A DNA stretch of 64,000 nt from Rhizobium sp. BK418 (GCF_004341105.1 NZ_SLZK01000001.1:682001-746000), one strand, 5' to 3'; numbered from the stretch's first letter, positions 18,245-29,262 are shown. The notes: a model not told the origin generated them from the sequence alone. A program made the numbers and translations.

Positions 18245-18901
18245 TTATTTCAACCGGAAAACGGCACTGTTGGCGCTGCCGTTGCCTCCGCCGAAATCCG
18301 GCACCGGATAGTCCGCAACCTGCAGCAGGAAATCCGTCGGAAGAGGTGCCCTCCCCGGATCGCCGATAAGCACATCGAGGCCGGCGCTACGGCACCGTTG
18401 CAGGAAAGGCAAAATACGCTCCGCCAGCGTCTCGTCATAGAATACATCACCGGCCAGGATCATATCGGCGGCCGGTGGTGCGTCCTCGATGATGTCGCCG
18501 AGCCGCGTCTCGATCACCACATCATTGGCCGCAGCATTCAGCTGTGCCGCGGCGATCGCCTTCGCATCGATATCGACGGCCAGCACGTGGCGCGCACCGC
18601 ATTTCATCGCCACGATGGCGACGAGACCGGAGCCGGTGCCGAGGTCGAGGACACGCTTGCCCGAGATCATTTCGGGATGGTCGAAAAGATAGCGCGCGAG
18701 CACCGCGCCGCCCGCCCAAGGGTAGGCCCAGTACGGCGGCACAAGATCGGAATCATCAGCCATTGCAAGGCGATAGAGGCCGCTTTGCGGTGTCGCCATA
18801 TGCAGCCTTACGTTGGGGATGGAAGGCGCGCTGGCGAGCGGCAGGTTTGCCTCGATGAAGGCCTTCAGGTCGAGACGATCATCTGCGGAATCCGCACTCA
18901 T
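18245..18901 (-). CDS. Class I SAM-dependent methyltransferase (ETFB lysine methyltransferase-like)
   Basis: A 218-residue Rossmann-fold methyltransferase. Motif I is VLDLGTGSGLVAIVAMK (about residues 79-95), followed by the acidic VDIDAKAI loop that holds the SAM ribose, and the post-motif DMILAGDVFYDE, which matches the D-x-x-x-x-D-V-x-Y/F pattern of protein lysine methyltransferases such as METTL20/EtfB methylase. Upstream, PPYWAYPWAGG is a second hallmark of that group. Agrobacterium is known to have a working EtfB lysine methylase of this kind. The ATG at 18901 is the better start; a longer in-frame start at 18952 adds a cysteine- and arginine-rich stretch without family resemblance. Confidence 0.82.
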   Translation of the reverse strand: MSADSADDRLDLKAFIEANLPLASAPSIPNVRLHMATPQSGLYRLAMADDSDLVPPYWAYPWAGGAVLARYLFDHPEMISGKRVLDLGTGSGLVAIVAMKCGARHVLAVDIDAKAIAAAQLNAAANDVVIETRLGDIIEDAPPAADMILAGDVFYDETLAERILPFLQRCRSAGLDVLIGDPGRAPLPTDFLLQVADYPVPDFGGGNGSANSAVFRLK

Positions 18902-19061
18902 CTGGTAACGATTGCCCTCGTTGCGACAGGCATCCGGCCTTTGGCACGGCATAATACCTCGCTGGACTTTTGTATAGTTATCGAGGCCCGGGTCTCGGCG
19001 TAACTTTTCCCTAGCGACCCCGGAGGGGTTCGCTCCAATTTCCTAGAAGCTGGAGGACTCC

Positions 19062-19847
19062 ATGATGTAATCGATCACCAGACGTTCATTCTCGGCCGCG
19101 CTCGTTGCAGGGGCCACACTCAGCATATTTCCGGCCGCCGGCCGGGCCGCCGCCGTCGCCAAGGCAAATAATGTCGTTCTCGTCCATGGCGCCTATGCAG
19201 ATGCATCCTGCTGGCTGGATGTCATCCCCCATCTCCAGTCCGCCGGCCTGAATGTCATGGCGGTCCAGAACCCCCTCACCTCCTTTGCCGACGATGTCGA
19301 AGCCACCAAGCGCGTTCTGGCACTGATGGACGGCCCGACTGTGCTTGCCGGCCATTCCTATTCCGGCATGCTCGTCACCGAAGCCGGCGTCGATCCGAAA
19401 GTAACGGCGTTGGTCTATATCGCCGCCCGCGCACCTGATGCCGGCGAGGATTATACAGCACTCGCCAAACAGTATCCGACGCCACCAGCCAGCGCCGGCC
19501 TCGTTCACAACGGCGGTTACGCTCAATTGAGTGAAGAAGCTTTCGTGAGAGATTTTGCCGGCGACCTGCCGGTGCCCCGTGCCAAGGCGCTCTATGCCGT
19601 CCAGGGGCGGATTTCCGATATGTTGTTTAATGCCAAGACGACGGTCGCTGCCTGGCGCTCCAAGCCGTCATGGTACGCGGTCTCAAAGAACGACCGCACC
19701 ATCAATCCCGATCTTGAACGTTTCATGGCAAAACGCATGAACGCAACGACGGTGGAACTCGACGCCAGCCACGTTTCGCTGATCTCTCAGCCCCGCGCCG
19801 TTGCCAATCTCATCCTCGCAGCAGCCGGCCACAGCGATCGCAGCTGA
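19062..19847 (+). pseudogene. Tat-exported alpha/beta hydrolase interrupted by a stop at codon 3
   Basis: A ribosome-binding site GGAGG (19052-19056) is followed by ATG ATG TAA at 19062-19070. After the TAA the same frame stays open for 258 codons and encodes an intact protein: a twin-arginine signal (ITRRSFSAALVAG), the oxyanion-loop strand VVLVHGAYADASCW, a nucleophile elbow GHSYSG, an acid candidate in SKNDRTI and a catalytic histidine in DASHVSL. Family: short alpha/beta hydrolases of the salicylate esterase/hydroxynitrile lyase type. No ATG, GTG or TTG occurs before the ATG at 19257, and starting there would drop the signal and first strand. Hence a very recent nonsense mutation, a sequencing error, or readthrough. 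The neighbouring helicase gene converges on it. Confidence 0.75.
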
Positions 19848-19861
19848 GACCTTTGGTGTGC

Positions 19862-19893
19862 GCCGGCCGCATCGCCTTACCGGTGCGGCCGGC
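19862..19893. terminator. Bidirectional hairpin between hydrolase pseudogene and helicase
   Basis: GCCGGCCGCA (19862-19871) pairs with TGCGGCCGGC (19884-19893) across a 12-base loop. It lies between two convergent reading frames. Neither side has a good U tract, so termination strength is uncertain. Confidence 0.5.
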
Positions 19894-19901
19894 AGACCGT
19901 T

Positions 19902-21824
19902 TCAGCGGTCCTTCTTCTTGCCGAACTTGCCCTTGGGGCCATCAACTTTAGGGCCGTCGAACTTGTTGCCGCTTTCGAACCTGTTCTTGCCACCCTCGAA
20001 CCTAGCGCCTTCAACTTTCGGCTTCGGACCTTTCTTCGTCCAGGGCCTGTCGTCTTGACGTTCGGCGCCGGCGGCCCTGTCCTTGCCGAACTTGCCCTTC
20101 GGCTTGTCACCGCGGAAACGATCATCACCGCGATCTTCGAACGACTTCTTCGCATACGGCTTGGCGGCCGGCTTGCTGAAATCGGGCGTGCCGTTCAGCC
20201 TGGCCACGCGGATACCGCGCTCCATCGTCTTGTTCGGACCGAGGGCACCGAGAAAACCGTCGGCGCTGTCGGCGGCGATTTCCACGAAAGTTTCGTCCGG
20301 CTGCATCTTGATCGCGCCGATTTCCCGCTTGGTCAGGTTGCCATTGCGGCAGAGCATCGGGATCAGCCAGCGCGGTTCGGCATTCTGCTTGCGACCGACG
20401 GAGACCGAGAACCAGACGCTGGGGCCGAAATCGTCGCGTGGTCCCTTCTGCGCCGGCGCAAATTCGCGCAACTCGCCGTCGCGGCGCTTGCGGGCGCGAT
20501 CGTCCTGCACCGAAACCTCGATAAGGTCTTCCGGGGCCGACTGGTTGGCGCGGTAGAGACGAACGAAAGCGGCGGCGAGTGTCTCGGCGCCACGGCTTGC
20601 GATGAGCTTCTGCACCAGCCCCTGCTCTTCTTCCTGGGGCTTGTCCGCGAAGATCGGGTCGGCCAAAAGCCGCTCGTCATCACGCTCCGTTACTTCCTCG
20701 ACCGAGGGCGGCCGCGCCCAGGTAGCGGCGATGCCGGCATTGTCGAGCAGGCGTTCGGCCTTGCGGCGAACGTTGAGCGGCACGATGAGGGCGCTAACCC
20801 CCTTGCGTCCGGCACGCCCGGTACGGCCGCTGCGGTGCAGCAGCGTTTCCGGATTGGTCGGCAGATCGGCATGCACGACGAGGTCGAGTCCCGGCAGGTC
20901 GATGCCGCGGGCAGCGACATCGGTTGCGATGCAGACGCGGGCGCGTCCGTCGCGCATCGCCTGCAGCGCGTGGCTGCGCTCGTTCTGGGTCAACTCGCCT
21001 GACAGTGCCACGACATTGAAATTGCGATTGTGGAACCGCGCCGTCAGGTGATTGACGGCTGCTCGCGTCGAACAGAAGACGATCGCGTTGCGCGCCTCGT
21101 AATAGCGCAGCACGTTGATGATCGCATTTTCGCGGTCGCTCGGTGAGACGACGAGTGCGCGATATTCAATGTCGATATGCTGCTTTTCTTCCGCCTGTGT
21201 GCTGATTCGCACGGCGTCGCGCTGATAGCTTTTCGCCAGCTTCGCAATTGCGGCGGGTACGGTTGCAGAAAACATCAGCGTCCGGCGATCGTCGGGCGCC
21301 GATTCGAGGATAAATTCCAGATCCTCTCGGAAACCGAGATCGAGCATCTCGTCCGCCTCATCCAGTACTGCTGCCTTGAGTTCGCTCATATCCAGTGCGT
21401 TGCGGCGGATGTGGTCGCAGAGACGTCCAGGTGTACCGACGACGATATGAGCGCCGCGCTCCAGCGCCCGGCGTTCGCTGCGGATATCCATGCCGCCGAC
21501 ACAGCTGACGATGGTTGCGCCTGCCATTTCATAGAGCCATTCCAGCTCGCGCTTGACCTGCAGCGCCAGTTCGCGCGTTGGCGCTATCACCAGAGCCAGG
21601 GGTGCGGCTGCCGGCGCAAAACGTTCGACGCCGTCAAGAAGCGTCGGCGCAAGCGCCAGACCGAAGGCGACGGTCTTGCCCGAGCCGGTCTGCGCGGAAA
21701 CGAGAGCATCCGACGCTGCGAGCGCCGGATCGAGCATTGCTTTCTGGACGGGAGTGAGCTCGGTGTAGCCGCGCTTCTGCAACGCCTTAGCGATCGCCGG
21801 AACGACGCCGTTATATTCAGTCAT
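19902..21824 (-). CDS. DEAD-box ATP-dependent RNA helicase with DbpA-type RNA-binding domain
   Basis: Cytosolic RNA helicase of the DeaD/CsdA group, used in ribosome assembly and cold adaptation. Helicase motifs appear in order: Q-motif around GYTELTPVQKAML, Walker A AQTGSGKT, Ia APTRELALQ, II DEADEMLDLGF, III SAT, and VI HRSGRTGRAGRKG. Past residue about 470 comes a DbpA RNA-binding fold (VGRKQNAEPRWLIPMLCRNG to AADSADGFLGALG), and the last 90 residues are a basic, low-complexity tail of Lys/Gly/Phe repeats (GKFGKDR, GGKNRFESG, GKFGKKKDR). The ATG at 21824 is preferred; a start at 21860 adds 12 residues. About 640 residues, normal for rhizobial homologues. Confidence 0.92.
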   Translation of the reverse strand: MTEYNGVVPAIAKALQKRGYTELTPVQKAMLDPALAASDALVSAQTGSGKTVAFGLALAPTLLDGVERFAPAAAPLALVIAPTRELALQVKRELEWLYEMAGATIVSCVGGMDIRSERRALERGAHIVVGTPGRLCDHIRRNALDMSELKAAVLDEADEMLDLGFREDLEFILESAPDDRRTLMFSATVPAAIAKLAKSYQRDAVRISTQAEEKQHIDIEYRALVVSPSDRENAIINVLRYYEARNAIVFCSTRAAVNHLTARFHNRNFNVVALSGELTQNERSHALQAMRDGRARVCIATDVAARGIDLPGLDLVVHADLPTNPETLLHRSGRTGRAGRKGVSALIVPLNVRRKAERLLDNAGIAATWARPPSVEEVTERDDERLLADPIFADKPQEEEQGLVQKLIASRGAETLAAAFVRLYRANQSAPEDLIEVSVQDDRARKRRDGELREFAPAQKGPRDDFGPSVWFSVSVGRKQNAEPRWLIPMLCRNGNLTKREIGAIKMQPDETFVEIAADSADGFLGALGPNKTMERGIRVARLNGTPDFSKPAAKPYAKKSFEDRGDDRFRGDKPKGKFGKDRAAGAERQDDRPWTKKGPKPKVEGARFEGGKNRFESGNKFDGPKVDGPKGKFGKKKDR

Positions 21825-21924
21825 TTTTGTTCGATCTTTCGGAGCGTTCAGGCGCGTCACGCGCCGGAGCCGGAATTTTCCGGCCGGAGAGTCGCGGAGT
21901 TCCTACTCGCTCTGGCTGCGAATG

Positions 21925-23781
21925 TCAAAGCCCCTCGCCGCGCCAGGCATAGATAGTGATGCCGTGGGAGCGTCCGCGCAGTTTCGTTTCGAAGGGACCG
22001 GTCAATTGGCCTGCCTGCGATGGTGCGGCATCTGCTCCGGCCTCTCGCAACAGATCGGCGCTGAGCGCCAGTTCAGCGCGGCGGCTTGCCGCCACCTCCA
22101 TGAGCCGCTGGGCGACATTGACGGTATCGCCCGTCGCGGAGATCTGCTGGCGGTCGCCGCTGCCGAGACGGGAAGCGACGATCGGCCCGCAATGGGCACC
22201 GAGCTTGAATCCTATCTTCCTGCGGCGAAGCTCCGGATGGCCTGCAAGGAAGCTGCGGGTGCGGTCGGCAAGCCGCACGGCGCAGGCTGCCGCACGCGCG
22301 GCATCGTCGTCGGCCGGTTCAGGCAGCCCGAAGAGGATCATGGCGCCATCGCCCATGAAGCTGGTGATCGCTCCGCCATGCTGGCGCGTCTCGTCGTCGA
22401 TCAGTTCGAAGAAGCCGCTGAGGATTTCCCTGACGGCCGCCGGTCCGACGGCTTCGCTGAGGCCGGTGAAACCCGAGAGGTCGATGAAGACGACGGATGC
22501 ATTCTGCCGCACCGGCTCGGCCAGGAATGCCGGGTCGCGCGCCAGCCACTCCCCGAGGCCAGGCGCCTCGATGCGCTGCAGCCGGTCGGACTGATCGGCG
22601 AAATGCCGCGCACGGGTACGGTCCCGCCTGAGTTCTGCAGCACCGAAAATGAGCGCGGGCGGAAGGGCGGCCGCAATCGGCAATGCGGCACTCAGCCAGT
22701 AGCCGTTGGCGAAGGCGGCAAGGTTGAGCATCGCCCAGACGATGACCGTCAGACCGATGACGGCGAAACCGAGCGCACTGCGGCGCCATGCGATCAGTGC
22801 GACCAGGAGAATAGGCAAGGCTATCGCGATACCGGCATCCGCCTGTCGTGTCCTGGTGTCGCGCACCATGCCGTCGCCGGCGATCAGATGCGTGATTGCC
22901 GTAGACATCACTTCGACACCTGGCAGGATGGGATCAAACGGTGTGGGAAAGACATCGCCGCCGCCGGCCACGGTGGCGCCGATCACCACCACCTTTCCGG
23001 TGATGGCATCCGTCGGCAGTTTGCCATCAAGCGCATCGGTAGCGCTGAAGGTGCGAATACTGCCTGCAGGTCCGTAGAAGGTCAGCGGCAGGCGCTGGCC
23101 CGTATCAGTTGGGATGCGCCGGGTGCTGAGCCGGATGCCATCGTTTTCGATCAAGGGTTCGGCGTCGAGCGCAATCGAGGCGACCCGCAGTGGAAAGGCG
23201 GCATCCAGACGTTCGGCGGCGCGCGAAAACAGCGGAATGAAACGCGGCACACCGCTCTGGTCCGTCGCGACATTGACGATGCCGAGCGCTGCAGCCTCTG
23301 CGAAGCGCGGCTGTGGCAGAAGAAGCTGCTGCGCTTCGGGAATTCCGGCAAGCGGATCTTCTGCATTTTCTTTCACCACTTGGAGACTTTTCGGGAAGGT
23401 CGCTGCACCTGCGATGATGCTGGGCGTGGCCTTGAGGGCCGCTTCAAGGGCTGCATCGCCCTCTTCCGTGGCGGCGTCGACAAGCAGGATATCCAGCGCC
23501 AGTGCCCTCGGCCTCATAGCCCCGATGGACGTGACGAGTTGCGCAAGGATATCCCGCTTGAGCGGATAGCCATGCGCTGCGGCGGTACGGTCGTCGATCG
23601 CGATAATGGAAACGATGTCGGGCGGAGGCCGGACGCCGACGATCGTGCTGCGCAGATCGGCAAGCGTGGCCTCCATGCGCTCCAAGAGGTCCGAATTCGA
23701 CTGCAGATGGAAATAGCCGAGTGCCGCGCCCCACAGACCGGCGAGCAGTAGCGCGATCACGGTCTGGAGGCGATGGTTCAT
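21925..23781 (-). CDS. CHASE2-sensor class III adenylate/guanylate cyclase
   Basis: Transmembrane cyclase, 618 residues. An N-terminal helix (TVIALLLAGLWGAALGY) leads into a periplasmic CHASE2 domain (about residues 35-330; core VSIIAIDDRTAAAHGYPLKRD and GKVVVIGATVAGGGDVFPTP), then three closely spaced membrane helices, then a cytosolic class III cyclase domain (about 430-600). The catalytic domain has the first metal aspartate in VVFIDLSGFTG, the second in SFMGDGAMILFG, and the transition-state Asn and Arg in GDTVNVAQRL, so it looks active. The ATG at 23781 lies 8 bases after a FecR gene, an association that recurs in alphaproteobacteria and suggests FecR as partner for the CHASE2 sensor. 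Confidence 0.92.
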   Translation of the reverse strand: MNHRLQTVIALLLAGLWGAALGYFHLQSNSDLLERMEATLADLRSTIVGVRPPPDIVSIIAIDDRTAAAHGYPLKRDILAQLVTSIGAMRPRALALDILLVDAATEEGDAALEAALKATPSIIAGAATFPKSLQVVKENAEDPLAGIPEAQQLLLPQPRFAEAAALGIVNVATDQSGVPRFIPLFSRAAERLDAAFPLRVASIALDAEPLIENDGIRLSTRRIPTDTGQRLPLTFYGPAGSIRTFSATDALDGKLPTDAITGKVVVIGATVAGGGDVFPTPFDPILPGVEVMSTAITHLIAGDGMVRDTRTRQADAGIAIALPILLVALIAWRRSALGFAVIGLTVIVWAMLNLAAFANGYWLSAALPIAAALPPALIFGAAELRRDRTRARHFADQSDRLQRIEAPGLGEWLARDPAFLAEPVRQNASVVFIDLSGFTGLSEAVGPAAVREILSGFFELIDDETRQHGGAITSFMGDGAMILFGLPEPADDDAARAAACAVRLADRTRSFLAGHPELRRRKIGFKLGAHCGPIVASRLGSGDRQQISATGDTVNVAQRLMEVAASRRAELALSADLLREAGADAAPSQAGQLTGPFETKLRGRSHGITIYAWRGEGL

Positions 23782-23789
23782 GAGACGAC

Positions 23790-24317
23790 TTATTGACCGA
23801 GACGTGAGAGAAGGGCCGCGACGCGGGGTGCCGGCCATGTGCGGACGATGAGTGCTGCGGTTCCGCTCGTGACATCCACGCCCTCGCCCGGTCCCAGCAC
23901 GACGGCCGAGCCTGTTGGACGGCGCACCCCGACACGACCGCGGGTGACCAGCACGGAAGTCGTGTCGCCTTTGACATCGACGGCCCATTGCGTACCGCGG
24001 ACAGCGGCGATCGCCTGCGGTGTCACCACCTGGAATCCGCCGCGATGCTGGTTACTGTCGACGTCAACGAGGGCAGCCTTTCTGCGCAGCGACAGCGAAT
24101 CCGGACTGCCGTCGCGATTGCGGTCGGTGAGCGTGAAAGATGCGCCACGTTCGGCGGTGATGTTGACGCCGCCGGGGCAACGGAAAATCTGATTGCCGTC
24201 TGAGGCGCGCGAAATGGCGCAGCCGGCCGACTGGGCGTGGGCTGCGCCATCCGGCAGCATGCCGATGATCAGCACGGCGGAAAACAGGCTGCAGGAGATT
24301 GCTGACATGGCTTTCAT
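23790..24317 (-). CDS. FecR domain-containing periplasmic protein
   Basis: A 175-residue exported protein. Residues 1-28 form a signal peptide (LFSAVLIIGMLPDGAAHAQS). The rest is a FecR beta-domain: VDVDSNQHRGGFQVVTPQAIAAVRGTQWAVDV contains the conserved T-P-x-A-x-x-V-R-G-T-x-W core, followed by TSVLVTRGRVGV and VVLGPGEGVDV. Unlike classical FecR anti-sigma factors it has no cytoplasmic N-terminal domain or membrane helix beyond the signal, so it should be a soluble periplasmic module. The cyclase gene starts 8 bases downstream. I infer that it senses or presents a ligand to the CHASE2 domain; the signal is unknown. It has two cysteines (CAIS and RCPG) that may form a disulphide. Confidence 0.87.
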   Translation of the reverse strand: MKAMSAISCSLFSAVLIIGMLPDGAAHAQSAGCAISRASDGNQIFRCPGGVNITAERGASFTLTDRNRDGSPDSLSLRRKAALVDVDSNQHRGGFQVVTPQAIAAVRGTQWAVDVKGDTTSVLVTRGRVGVRRPTGSAVVLGPGEGVDVTSGTAALIVRTWPAPRVAALLSRLGQ

Positions 24318-24443
24318 GGTCCGCCCCTCGTGACTCGCCGGGCATCCTCGAATGCGTCGGCTAGCCCCATACTAGCTGAACTCGCCCGTTTCCTTATGCA
24401 AAAACGTGAGACTGTGCAAGCTGTTCGGCAAGACGCGCGACAG

Positions 24444-25583
24444 TCACAAATCGGCAGGCGAAGGTCCGACATAGCGGGCGCGCGGGCGGATCAGATGGCC
24501 GCTTTCGATCTGCTCCATGGCATGCGCCAGCCAGCCGGTCGTCCGTGCCAGCGCGAAGATGATGATTGGTGCCTCCTCAGGCAGACCGAAGGCGGCGGTC
24601 ATGGCGGCAAGCGCGAAGTCGGCATTGACCTTCTCGCCTACCATCTCCTCGCCAACTTGCTGCACATCGAGAAAAACCGGCGGCACGTCGAAGGAGGACA
24701 GCAGCACGTGCGCCCGCACATCGCCATTAGGATAAAGCGGATGTCCGAAAGCCACTGGTTGGCCTCCCCGCAGCAGCAGGCGGCGGATCGCATGTTCCGC
24801 CCCGGCTTCGGAGGCGGCTTCGGCAAGGGCATCGACACTCCGCCACGCCGAACCATGCAGCGGGCCCGTCAGGGTTGCGAGGCCAGAGAGCACGGCGGCA
24901 GAAAGTGCCGCCCCCGTAGAAACCGTGACACGTACGGCGAAGGTGGAGGCATTGAGCTCATGATCGGCAAACATGACAAGCGCCCGCCGCAGGCAATCGG
25001 CAGCCTCCGGTCTGCCCCAGCATGCGGCGAGACGGTAATGCAGTGGATGGTTCGGAGGTCCCGGCGCCAGCGCATCGGCAACGGTGGAAAGCACGCTGCA
25101 TGCCTCCATCTGCAAGGCGGGGCGCGCGCGTCCGAGAGATGGCAGATCAGTGCCCGCCCGTCCTGCCAGCGCCAGAAGCACCGCCTGAATGGAAGGTGAT
25201 GCCGGCTCCGGAGCAGAGGCCTGTGCGCAGGCAAAATTCTCCGCATTCCACAGTAGCAGAGCAGTCTCCTCCAGCGTCGCATGAGTTGAAAGCTTCGCCG
25301 CATCCTGCCCCCGATAGAGCAAACGTCCGGCGGAGATGGTGGAGATGGACGATGTCAGCACCGGGTCGCCCCAACTGATCGCTTCGGCCGCGACTGTCTC
25401 GCTCTTGCGCCGACCCGCATGTCGTTCGGCAAGCCGTTTGACGTCACTTTCCTGATAGAGGCTGCGGCGCGGATCGGCTGGGTCCGCTTTGGCGCGGATC
25501 CGCCCGCGACTGACATTTGCATAAAGGGTCTGCGGCTTGGTACCGAGCTCTGCCAGTGCTTCCTCTGCCGTTAGCCAGGTCAC
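24444..25583 (-). CDS. Citrate synthase-like protein with N-terminal helix-turn-helix domain
   Basis: A fusion of 379 residues. Residues 1-60 (TAEEALAELGTKPQTLYANV to SLYQESDVKRLAERH) form a MerR/excisionase-like winged HTH. Residues about 70-379 are a citrate/2-methylcitrate synthase fold: DHELNASTFAVRV, GPLHGSAWRSV, AFGHPLY and NADFALAAM correspond to the helix and active-site stretches, keeping the two histidines and the catalytic aspartate, but the usual GFGHRVY has become AFGHPLY. I chose GTG 25583 with GAGG upstream; longer starts run through the intergenic operator. It is divergent from a second citrate synthase with 84 bases between them holding palindromic sites. Whether it acts as enzyme, regulator or both is unknown. 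Confidence 0.85.
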   Translation of the reverse strand: MTWLTAEEALAELGTKPQTLYANVSRGRIRAKADPADPRRSLYQESDVKRLAERHAGRRKSETVAAEAISWGDPVLTSSISTISAGRLLYRGQDAAKLSTHATLEETALLLWNAENFACAQASAPEPASPSIQAVLLALAGRAGTDLPSLGRARPALQMEACSVLSTVADALAPGPPNHPLHYRLAACWGRPEAADCLRRALVMFADHELNASTFAVRVTVSTGAALSAAVLSGLATLTGPLHGSAWRSVDALAEAASEAGAEHAIRRLLLRGGQPVAFGHPLYPNGDVRAHVLLSSFDVPPVFLDVQQVGEEMVGEKVNADFALAAMTAAFGLPEEAPIIIFALARTTGWLAHAMEQIESGHLIRPRARYVGPSPADL

Positions 25584-25603
25584 ATCAGCCTCACATTGAT
25601 CGA

Positions 25604-25631
25604 TTGCGTCAAGATTGACGTCAACTAAACT
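25604..25631. promoter_or_regulatory. Overlapping palindromic operator and promoter between divergent citrate synthase genes
   Basis: Three half-sites lie in a row: CGTCAA (25607-25612), then TTGACG (25615-25620) which also begins the perfect palindrome TTGACGTCAA (25615-25624). A promoter-like pair TTGCGT (25604-25609) and TAAACT (25626-25631) with a 16-base spacer reads towards the right-hand gene, so a protein bound to the repeats would cover it. The obvious candidate is the HTH domain fused to the left-hand citrate synthase. Function is inferred. Confidence 0.5.
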
Positions 25632-25667
25632 AGGTCCGATCTTTCGTCCGGTAAAGGAGAAAGACCC

Positions 25668-26756
25668 ATGAAAAATGGTTTGGAAGATGTCATTGCCGCT
25701 GAAACACAGCTCTCGGATGTCGACGGCGAAGCCGGCCGGCTGATCATCCGCGGTGTGTCGCTGGATCATCTGGCAGGACGCAGCACCTACGAGGATGTTG
25801 CTGCCCTGCTGCTGGACGGCCTGATCGAGCCGCATCTCGACGCGCAGGAACTGCGCCGCCGGCTTGGCCGGGCGCGAAGGGAGGTCTTCGCGGAAATCGA
25901 AGCCGCTGATTCCCGCTTGCTGGCGCTGCCGCCGGTCGATGCCATGCGCGCTCTTGTCGCCCGACTGCCTGATGGAGAGGATATCGATACCGTGCTTCGC
26001 CTGCTTGCCGCACCTGCCGTCTTCCTGCCGGCGGTACTGCGCCTGCAGGGCGGCAAAAAGCCGGTGAAGCCTGATGCAGGCCTTTCGCAGTCAGCCGATA
26101 TCCTACGGATGCTTTCACGTGTGCTGCCGAGCACGGAGCAGATCGGTGCACTCGACACCTATCTTGTAACGATCTCGGATCACGGCCTGAACGCTTCGAC
26201 CTTCGCCTCGCGCGTCATCGCCTCGACGCGTGCCGGCCTCACCTCCTCGGTGCTGGCGGCAGTCAGTGCGCTCAAGGGGCCGCTGCACGGCGGTGCACCC
26301 GGGCCGGTGCTCGATATGCTCGATGGTATTGGCAGCGAAGACAATGCCGGCCTGTGGCTGCGTTCCGCGCTCGATCGCGGCGAACGGCTGATGGGCTTCG
26401 GCCACCGCGTCTACCGTGTCCGTGATCCGCGCGCTGATGCCTTGAAAAACGCTCTAAAGCCTCTCGTTGCCGCCGGCCAGATCGATGCCGCCAGAATCGC
26501 GCTTGCCGAAGCCGTGGAGCAGGCAGCACTTGCCATCCTCAGGGAACGCAAACCGGACCGACCGCTGGATGTGAATGTGGAATTCTGTACGGCGCTTCTC
26601 TTGGAAAGCCTCGGCTTCCCACGTGAGGCCTTCACCGGCGTCTTCGCGATCGGCCGCACCGTCGGCTGGATTGCGCACGCCCGCGAGCAGGCGCTGGAAG
26701 GCCGCCTCATCCGTCCGCGCTCGGTCTATGTCGGGCCGTTGCCCGAAGCAGCATGA
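25668..26756 (+). CDS. Citrate synthase / 2-methylcitrate synthase-like enzyme
   Basis: Condenses an acyl-CoA (acetyl- or propionyl-CoA) with oxaloacetate; 362 residues, the short Gram-positive/archaeal type without the N-terminal beta domain of GltA. Active-site stretches are present: DHGLNASTFASRV, LKGPLHGGAPGPV (first histidine) and GFGHRVYRVRDPRA (second histidine and oxaloacetate arginines). The catalytic aspartate position, usually NVDF, reads NVEF, a glutamate. The last part AIGRTVGWIAHAREQ holds the final binding arginines. ATG 25668 follows a GGAGAAAG site. It is divergent from the HTH-fused homologue and converges on pyrG. Likely an accessory rather than the main TCA enzyme. Confidence 0.87.
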   Translation: MKNGLEDVIAAETQLSDVDGEAGRLIIRGVSLDHLAGRSTYEDVAALLLDGLIEPHLDAQELRRRLGRARREVFAEIEAADSRLLALPPVDAMRALVARLPDGEDIDTVLRLLAAPAVFLPAVLRLQGGKKPVKPDAGLSQSADILRMLSRVLPSTEQIGALDTYLVTISDHGLNASTFASRVIASTRAGLTSSVLAAVSALKGPLHGGAPGPVLDMLDGIGSEDNAGLWLRSALDRGERLMGFGHRVYRVRDPRADALKNALKPLVAAGQIDAARIALAEAVEQAALAILRERKPDRPLDVNVEFCTALLLESLGFPREAFTGVFAIGRTVGWIAHAREQALEGRLIRPRSVYVGPLPEAA

Positions 26757-26764
26757 CGTAAAGA

Positions 26765-26803
26765 GAAAGGCCGCTTCCTCGTCCTGAAGAAGCGGCCCAT
26801 ATT

Positions 26804-26806
<3 letters not shown>
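26765..26806. terminator. Bidirectional terminator between citrate synthase and pyrG
   Basis: GGCCGCTTC (26769-26777) pairs with GAAGCGGCC (26789-26797) over an 11-base loop. Rightwards it is followed by CATATTTTAG; leftwards by TTTCTCTTT. The right flank includes the pyrG stop codon. Confidence 0.7.
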
Positions 26807-29154
<2,348 letters not shown>

Positions 29155-29262
29155 GGGTCCAGTCCTGCCCGTCGCAGGACGGACATAAAATAGAAATCTG
29201 GCGGCTCTTTACATGAGGTCATCTGCTATTCCAAGCCCTTCGGCCAGGAATATGCAATCGCC

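Noticed and set aside
21922..23751. 609-codon open frame opposite the CHASE2 cyclase
   Set aside because: Antisense shadow of a clear cyclase gene; composition rich in Arg, Gly and Asp with no recognisable domains.
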